NCBI GenBank assembly: GCA_900545285.1
Contig: UQYK01000033.1
Location: 1 to 20,200 of the forward strand
Length of the DNA: 20,200 nucleotides
Source: an uncultured Ruminococcus sp.
GTDB lineage: Bacteria; Bacillota; Clostridia; Oscillospirales; Ruminococcaceae
Direction of reading: 5' to 3'
Shown here one piece after another: positions 14,971 through 20,200 of this stretch (its first letter is position 1; each line of letters starts with the position of its first letter). A program made the translations under genes and the position numbers. The notes below the pieces were generated by a model. The model was not told the DNA's origin, made no database searches, and was given only the letters and a program-made list of their open reading frames with translations.

Positions 14971-17900
14971 TACTTTGCGATCCAGCAGTCCATTTCTGCC
15001 TGACCACTAAATACAAAGTACAAATTCTGATTTCCGGTAAGTCCCTGTACCGCAGCCGAAACTTCGGACATCTTACCGCCCGCCGGAATTTCTGCGTATC
15101 CAACAGCTTTTCCCGTGGGAGAACCGGTGCAGATCTTCACTGCACAGCCGGACTTTGAAGATGCTGTCAGAACGATCTGCGATGCACCCTTGGAAAAATC
15201 AACACCGCTGACCTTGATCCAGTCGCCTTTGTCAATCTCTGTGACAACTGTATCGCCCAGTCCGCGAACATTGATACCGGCTTGGTTGGACATCATCTCT
15301 GCCGGATTTTTGACGTAGGGATCCACAGACTTCTGCTGTGCGATTCCTTTCATTGTGCCGGTAACCGTATTGATTTTCGTACCGTTCATTGTGATCTGAT
15401 CCACCTGCGGGCTGCGATAGTTGCCCTCGATCCCCATTGCCTTTTCTACACTGCGGTTATGATAGAACAAATACAGCTGTCCGTCTACCTCACAGATGGA
15501 ATGATGATTATTGCCGTACAGTCCGAAAAAATTTCCTTGATTCGGAAACAGTTCTCCGCCATAAGTATACGGACCAAGAGGATTGCTGGCAGTCATATAC
15601 TCAATGGCAGCGCTGGTCATACCATAGGAATTTCCGGAAGTATTCCAGTTGGAGCAGTAAGTGTAATAGTAGGTATCTCCGATCTTGTTGAGACCAGAAT
15701 CCTCAAACAGATATGGTGCTTCAATGGTTACCGGTGTTCCGACAAGACTGATCATATCTTCGCCCAGTTTTACCACACGGGAAGTCCCCGGCATGGCATC
15801 CTTTCCGTCCGGTATGCCGCCGCCGAAGCAGAGATAACCCGTCCCGTCATCGTCTACCATAACTGCCGGATCAAACAGCCATGTTATATCACCGCAATTG
15901 GGTGTGGCTCTGGTAACCAGTGCCTTTCCCAGCGGATCGCTCCACGGACCAGTGGGGCTGTCTGCGGTCAGCACGCTGACACCATTTCCGCCGTTACAGA
16001 AATAGAGGAAAAACTTTTCCTTGCCATTGATGGTCTTGTGTGCGGCACAGGGTGCCCAGGAACAAGTTGCCCATTTGGCGATTCCCTCTGTACCTGCCAC
16101 CGGAATCGCACCATGATCGGTCCAGTTTACCATGTCATCAGAGGAGATACAGTTGATCTTGTTGACTTGTGCGTAGGTATTTTCGGTGACATTTCCATTG
16201 CTGTCATACTCAATGACATCGTTGGTGGTGTAGACATACACTCTGCCGTTATACTCCATGACACCAGGGTCAGCTCCGAATCGCTGGGTAAACAGCGGGT
16301 TATTTTCCCCTTCTGCTTTATAGCTGGCAGCTGGCGTAATTCCGGCAAACAGCTTTTCCATTGCTGCTGTATCCACAGTTTTTTCTGCGATCGGAAATTC
16401 TGTGATTTTTCCCAGCAGATAATCCTGAATCAGCTGGAGGTCTGTACCGTCTGCACTGCCGCTCTGGTCTACGTCTGCTGCCAGACTTGCTGCATTGCCG
16501 GAGAATGCACCGGAAACGCCCTGTCGTGCCAGTGCCAGATCTATGCCGTTAATGACACCGTCTGCATTGACATCGCCCCGATGGAACGGTTTGGATTCCC
16601 CTGCACCGATGATGGACGTTCCGCCCACAGCACCGATCGCCTCGTCCAGATAGAAGTTATTTGTACTTTCTGCGGTTTCCACATACAGCACCATATTCGT
16701 GGCATCTGCCGGAATCTGATAGTTTTTGTTGGCAAGCTGTACCCACTCGCCCTTGACGGCAGTTCCCTCTGCCACGGTAGCGTACTGTGCCTCGCCGTTG
16801 GCATCGGTATATGCCAGTTTCAGGAAAAACTGGTCGGTTGCATCGCCGTCAAAGTATTCCACGTTAACGCTAAAGCTGTATTCTTTTCCCGGTACAAACA
16901 CCTTGGGATTCAGTGTTCTTCCGGCACCATTCCACGCAGCCGCCCGGTTCTGCACCAACAATGCTTCACTGCCCACATAGGCGGTTCTGCCGCTGGTGAG
17001 AACATCTGCACTGCCTCTGCCTTCCCAGCTGTCTGTATCGCCCTCAAATGTGCTTTGGAAATACCAGCCGTATTCATTCGGTTCAATGGGTTTGTCATTG
17101 CCGCCGGGATTGCTGCCGTCGCCCCACTCCGACTGGGGGATCATAGAGGTCAGTGTGGTATATGCCAGCTTCGGCTGATGATTGGTATCGTACAGCAGCG
17201 GAGTGTTCTCCGTTTTGATCCATGTGTTGGCATCGTTCGGCCCCCAGATGCACACGGCGGTCACTCTGCCGTCTGAGCTGGGATTTTTGTTCCAGTCCAT
17301 GGCAGCCTGAAAGATTGCCTTATACTTATCCGCCTGCTGCTGGAGAGTGTACTTGCCGTTTTCCATGGTGATGTCCAATTCTGTGATCTGCACATCACAG
17401 CCAATGGAAAGAAATTTCTTCATTGCCGTGGTGTATGCCGACACGCCAGAGAATCCGTCATAATCTGCGTTGATGTGGGACTGCATGCCAATGCCGTCCA
17501 GCAAGCCTTTTTCATAGAGAGACTTGCACATACTATAAATGGCATCCCGCTTGTGATCCCAATACTCATTGTAATCGTTATAGTAGAGAGCACAGCTTTC
17601 CGGTGCATATTTCCGTGCATAGGTAAAGGCTTTTTCCACAAAGGCATTACTGCCGTAGACCTGTACCCATGGTGATTGTCCGCTGATGTTCTCACCCGGC
17701 TCTCTGGTGCCGCCGTTGTTGGCAGTACGGTTGCTGTCGTCGCTGATACACTCATTCGCCACATCGTAGGCATAGAGATTCAGATCCGGATACTGGGTCT
17801 TGATTGCCGCAAACATATTTTTGATGTAGCTTTCCATACGCTGATCCATGACTGCCGAGGAAACCCAGTTTCCGCTGGCATTGAAGTTATCTTTGAAAAA

Positions 17901-18752
17901 CCACAGCGGTGTCTGGCTATGCCACACCAGCGTATGACCACGCATGGCAATGTTATTATTGACGCAGAAGTCCATGATGCTGGCAGCATTGTTCAGAGAA
18001 ACACCGATATTCGTTTCGCTGCACTGGGACTGCACCAGTGTTGCATCTGGCTTGGTTTCGTTCTCGCACTCGATGCTGTTATAGTCCTTCAGCACGCTGG
18101 CAGTAATGGTGGAGTTCTTTACAGTACTGCCGTTGAGAATATTGCCCACCCGAAAATAATCGGCAAACTCGTCTTTCAGTCCCTTTTCCGCAGCCGCCGC
18201 AGAAACCTCGTTGCTGTCCTGCTTTCCTGTTACGGTGACATCATCAAACACAAAATCGTTGGTGCTGTCTGTGGTAATGGTCAGCCGGAATTCGCCGCTG
18301 TTTTCCGGTGCACGATAAGAAGCGGAAAGCTTCGTCCATTTGCCGGCTCTGGTCTGTTTTGCCGTCAGTTCGGTTTCCGTTTCCTGTGCCGTGTCCAGAT
18401 CTGCACAGGAAAGAGACAGATGAAAACGCTCCGCAGTTTCACTGTACACCCACACGCTGTATGTGTAGGTTTCTCCGCCGGAAAGATAGAAGCCCTTTTC
18501 TGCACTGGCACCGTCAGACATGCTGGTTCGTCCGGTAACAGACATACCACGGGACGTGTTGCGACCGATGCCGTCTTCTGCTGTCAAAGCTACAGCATCA
18601 TCGTTGCCGTGCCAGCCGCCGTAGTTGACTTCAAAGTCGTTGCTGACCAGTTCTGCCGCAGATATTGTTCCTGAAATTGCCGGAAAACAGGATAATGCAC
18701 CTGCACTGCACAGTACCGCAGTCAGTCCCGCCATCCATTTTTGCTTGTTCAT
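14970..18752 (-). CDS. Cellulosomal bifunctional arabinoxylanase: CBM22-GH10-CBM22-dockerin-GH43-CBM6
   Basis: This secreted 1260-residue enzyme joins an endo-xylanase and a debranching or xylosidase module. Residues 1-33 are a signal peptide ending near ISAAE. CBM22-like domains lie at about 34-180 and 559-705. The GH10 domain (about 190-545) has GHTLVWH (271-277), acid/base Glu334 in DVANECI and nucleophile Glu458 in QITELDI. A type I dockerin at about 722-785 has two calcium-binding repeats (GDVNADGVINGIDL and ADVDQSGSADGTDL). The GH43 domain (about 805-1125) has Asp828 (ADPGVM), Asp961 (FDPAVMVDDDG) and Glu1017 (YLFEDSG). The last about 125 residues are CBM6-like. The dockerin should tether the enzyme to a scaffoldin, and placing it internally rather than at the C-terminus is notable. 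GH43 specificity (arabinofuranosidase or xylosidase) is not settled. The start has GAAGGAGGAA 8-10 nt upstream. An AraC-type gene precedes it on the same strand. Confidence 0.93.
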   Translation of the reverse strand: MNKQKWMAGLTAVLCSAGALSCFPAISGTISAAELVSNDFEVNYGGWHGNDDAVALTAEDGIGRNTSRGMSVTGRTSMSDGASAEKGFYLSGGETYTYSVWVYSETAERFHLSLSCADLDTAQETETELTAKQTRAGKWTKLSASYRAPENSGEFRLTITTDSTNDFVFDDVTVTGKQDSNEVSAAAAEKGLKDEFADYFRVGNILNGSTVKNSTITASVLKDYNSIECENETKPDATLVQSQCSETNIGVSLNNAASIMDFCVNNNIAMRGHTLVWHSQTPLWFFKDNFNASGNWVSSAVMDQRMESYIKNMFAAIKTQYPDLNLYAYDVANECISDDSNRTANNGGTREPGENISGQSPWVQVYGSNAFVEKAFTYARKYAPESCALYYNDYNEYWDHKRDAIYSMCKSLYEKGLLDGIGMQSHINADYDGFSGVSAYTTAMKKFLSIGCDVQITELDITMENGKYTLQQQADKYKAIFQAAMDWNKNPSSDGRVTAVCIWGPNDANTWIKTENTPLLYDTNHQPKLAYTTLTSMIPQSEWGDGSNPGGNDKPIEPNEYGWYFQSTFEGDTDSWEGRGSADVLTSGRTAYVGSEALLVQNRAAAWNGAGRTLNPKVFVPGKEYSFSVNVEYFDGDATDQFFLKLAYTDANGEAQYATVAEGTAVKGEWVQLANKNYQIPADATNMVLYVETAESTNNFYLDEAIGAVGGTSIIGAGESKPFHRGDVNADGVINGIDLALARQGVSGAFSGNAASLAADVDQSGSADGTDLQLIQDYLLGKITEFPIAEKTVDTAAMEKLFAGITPAASYKAEGENNPLFTQRFGADPGVMEYNGRVYVYTTNDVIEYDSNGNVTENTYAQVNKINCISSDDMVNWTDHGAIPVAGTEGIAKWATCSWAPCAAHKTINGKEKFFLYFCNGGNGVSVLTADSPTGPWSDPLGKALVTRATPNCGDITWLFDPAVMVDDDGTGYLCFGGGIPDGKDAMPGTSRVVKLGEDMISLVGTPVTIEAPYLFEDSGLNKIGDTYYYTYCSNWNTSGNSYGMTSAAIEYMTASNPLGPYTYGGELFPNQGNFFGLYGNNHHSICEVDGQLYLFYHNRSVEKAMGIEGNYRSPQVDQITMNGTKINTVTGTMKGIAQQKSVDPYVKNPAEMMSNQAGINVRGLGDTVVTEIDKGDWIKVSGVDFSKGASQIVLTASSKSGCAVKICTGSPTGKAVGYAEIPAGGKMSEVSAAVQGLTGNQNLYFVFSGQAEMDCWIAK

Positions 18753-18802
18753 ACAAAAAATTCCTCCTTCTGTTGCTGTAATTTTCGATTCAAACTACAT
18801 TC

Positions 18803-18849
18803 ATTGTAACAGAAAGCAAAGCTCTTGTATTGCAGGATTGTCATGCAAT
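18803..18849 (-). promoter_or_regulatory. Xylanase promoter region with inverted/direct repeat, possible AraC-type regulator site
   Basis: On the - strand TACAAT (18808-18803) is a plausible -10 box, but the -35 position lacks a consensus hexamer. That poor -35 is overlapped by ATTGCA-N9-TGCAAT (18829-18849), an inverted repeat. The same bases also read as two direct repeats, TGCATGACAA and TGCAATACAA (18847-18838 and 18834-18825), 13 bp apart. A weak -35 overlapped by repeats suits activation by the adjacent AraC-family protein. This is inference; the binding site has not been shown. Confidence 0.45.
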
Positions 18850-18871
18850 TTATATATTTGTAAAGTAAATT

Positions 18872-20095
18872 TTATCCCTGCGATTTTCGAAATTCTGTGG
18901 GTGTCACGCCATGAACTTTTTTGAAAACTCGTGTAAAATGGCTCTGGGACGAGAACCCCAGCAGATTGCTGATCTGGGAGAGATTTTGCTCTGTTTTCAA
19001 CAGCAGTGTTTCTGCCTCCTGCATTTTTTGCTGCTGAATAAAATCAGACAGATTCCTGCCAGTTTGTTTTTTGAATTCCATAGTCAGTCCGCCGCGGCTT
19101 TTGCCGCAATATGCTGCAATGTCTGCGGTGCGAATCGGTTCTGCCATATGGCTGCGGATATACTGCAACACATTTCGCACCAGTCGGGACTGGCTGCCGC
19201 CGCACTGTTTCAGCTTTCGTACCTGGTCAGCATAGTCCAGAATCATGTGATACTGTAAGTTCTTGATGCGTTCCATGTCCGGCAGAGATTCACATTTGGA
19301 AATGTAGCGTTCCTCCGTTTCCAGAACTTCTTCTGCAGGTAGGCCGGCCTGAATTGCCGCACGGGAAATAATGGTTTCCAGACGAATAAAGAAGTTCTTG
19401 TGATGCCGCAGCAGCTGCGGTGCAAGCTGTCCGGAACGAACTGCCGGAATTTTTGTTGCACCGTCAATCAAGCCGTCTACATCCCCCTGCTGCACTTTCT
19501 GAATGATGTCCTGCTCAATCGACAGGGAACGCATATGTCCTTCTGGATTTCTGCTTTCCGGATTGGACAGGATCTCATTTTCTTTCATTTCTGCTGCAAT
19601 TGCTTTCTGTTCCCTTTGCAGAATCCGCAGATCAGAAATGTCGTACATGGTTCGATTGACTGTGAAATTATATAAGATCATCGCCTGCAAAAGGGTATCC
19701 GGGTGCATCCCCGAAAGCGTTTTCATTTCAGCTGCAAACGCTGGAATCTGTTCCGGCTGCAAATGCAGCGAACAGCCCAGTTTTTTTAATTCATGTTCCG
19801 AAATTGCCAGTTCGCTGACCGGTCCGGCAACAAAGCAGTACGACTGATACCAGACATAGCCATAGTAAAACATATCGTGATAGGAGAAATAGCCCAGTGG
19901 TTCGGTTTCCTGCAAAAGTACAGCGATGCAGAGCGTCACGGGATCTGCTGCCAGCTGCACCGGAGAATAGGTGTAGATCTTCTCCTGCTGTCGGTAGAGG
20001 CGTACCGGCAGTCCAAACATATTGGAAAACTGCCGGCTGAAATAGCAGAGCTGCGATTTGGTCAAAACGTGCTGCACAGAAGATTGTTCAGACAT
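18872..20095 (-). CDS. AraC-family transcriptional regulator, likely of the xylanase gene
   Basis: This 407-residue regulator has a C-terminal AraC/XylS DNA-binding domain over about the last 100 residues. It contains two helix-turn-helix units (RTADIAAYCGKSRGGLTMEF and LSQISNLLGFSSQSHFTRVF) and ends with the typical GVTPTEFRK. The first 300 residues form a non-membrane sensory part rich in aromatic residues (YFSYHDMFYYGYVWYQSYCF), unassigned by me to a named ligand-binding family. The ATG at 20095 (MSEQSS) follows GAGGAG by about 13 nt, a slightly long spacing. Earlier in-frame codons run into the dispersed repeat and are unlikely to be translated. The gene lies 119 bp upstream of the xylanase gene on the same strand, which suggests it controls it. 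No terminator is evident between them. Confidence 0.88.
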   Translation of the reverse strand: MSEQSSVQHVLTKSQLCYFSRQFSNMFGLPVRLYRQQEKIYTYSPVQLAADPVTLCIAVLLQETEPLGYFSYHDMFYYGYVWYQSYCFVAGPVSELAISEHELKKLGCSLHLQPEQIPAFAAEMKTLSGMHPDTLLQAMILYNFTVNRTMYDISDLRILQREQKAIAAEMKENEILSNPESRNPEGHMRSLSIEQDIIQKVQQGDVDGLIDGATKIPAVRSGQLAPQLLRHHKNFFIRLETIISRAAIQAGLPAEEVLETEERYISKCESLPDMERIKNLQYHMILDYADQVRKLKQCGGSQSRLVRNVLQYIRSHMAEPIRTADIAAYCGKSRGGLTMEFKKQTGRNLSDFIQQQKMQEAETLLLKTEQNLSQISNLLGFSSQSHFTRVFKKVHGVTPTEFRKSQG

Positions 20096-20123
20096 GGCAG
20101 AATTTTCACTCCTCTCTTTGTAA

Positions 20124-20187
20124 AGGCAATACCGCACAAAGAGCATCTGGCGACTTTGCACGCCATCTGCTTGCAAATTTCCCGTCA
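20124..20187 (-). repeat. Dispersed short repeat, copy B, upstream of the AraC-family gene
   Basis: This is the inverted counterpart of the repeat at 3-55. Read on the - strand it begins TGACGGGAAATTTG and ends with the identical 19-nt block TCTTTGTGCGGTATTGCCT. The centre (about 31 nt) differs and can fold TGGCG/CGCCA, or pair GCAAAG with CTTTGTGC across the 3' block. It ends 28 bp before the regulator's ATG, so it probably overlaps the promoter or lies in the 5' leader. As in copy A, its 3' block faces the downstream gene. Confidence 0.7.
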
Positions 20188-20200
20188 TATTTCACAAAAA

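Noticed and set aside
14772..15158. Small + strand open frame of 128 codons before and over the xylanase 3' end
   Set aside because: It has no ribosome binding site, and a third or more of it is antisense to the CBM6 region; the rest is AT-rich filler.
15282..17276. Long + strand open frame (664 codons) opposite the xylanase gene
   Set aside because: It is antisense to a gene with clear domains and catalytic residues, lacks a ribosome binding site, and its Cys/His/Ile-rich composition is typical of a shadow frame.
20096..20188. N-terminal extension of the AraC-family protein to an ATG at 20188
   Set aside because: The extra 31 codons are the dispersed repeat read as protein. A GAGGAG site supports the start at 20095.

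Overview
The window looks like chromosome of a fibre-degrading Gram-positive gut or rumen bacterium of the Ruminococcaceae, most likely a cellulosome-forming Ruminococcus (R. champanellensis / R. flavefaciens type). The evidence is a secreted GH10 xylanase carrying a type I dockerin, strong AAGGAGG ribosome binding sites, consensus sigma-A promoters, a CUT1 sugar ABC transporter with its own ATPase, and base composition close to 50 % GC. The genus call is recognition from the sequence; no search was run.

Region 1 (1-6645, + strand) is a galactose operon. A promoter near 107-135 drives a GPH-family sugar symporter, galactokinase (galK), aldose 1-epimerase (galM), UDP-glucose 4-epimerase (galE) and a class II galactose-1-phosphate uridylyltransferase (galT). 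Together they form a complete Leloir pathway from uptake to glucose-1-phosphate. The genes overlap or are almost abutting. The 5' end of galT is odd: the coding frame extends upstream with family-like sequence, but it contains an in-frame TAA and no ATG. A bidirectional terminator at 6609-6643 separates this operon from the next unit.

Region 2 (6648-14400) is a sucrose/fructoside utilisation locus. A LacI-family regulator is transcribed leftward. Divergent from it lies a + strand operon: lipoprotein solute-binding protein, two permeases, a UgpC/MsmK-type ATPase, a cytoplasmic GH32 beta-fructosidase and a PfkB fructokinase. The shared 220-bp intergenic region holds a perfect 16-bp palindromic operator, two imperfect copies of it, and textbook promoters in both directions. 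Imported sucrose or short fructo-oligosaccharide would be hydrolysed in the cytoplasm and the fructose phosphorylated. A long hairpin terminator (14350-14400) ends the operon.

Region 3 (14401-14969) has no intact gene. It holds several hairpins and what seems to be a short remnant of a PhoH-like ATPase gene.

Region 4 (14970-20095, - strand) encodes an AraC-family regulator followed by a 1260-residue secreted enzyme with the order signal peptide, CBM22, GH10, CBM22, dockerin, GH43, CBM6. It is suited to attack arabinoxylan while docked in a cellulosome.

A short dispersed repeat occurs at both ends of the window (3-55 on +, 20124-20187 on -). Each copy sits upstream of, and points toward, a gene or operon. 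The copies share an identical 19-nt 3' block, a near-identical 5' block and a variable centre. This is the least explained structure in the window.
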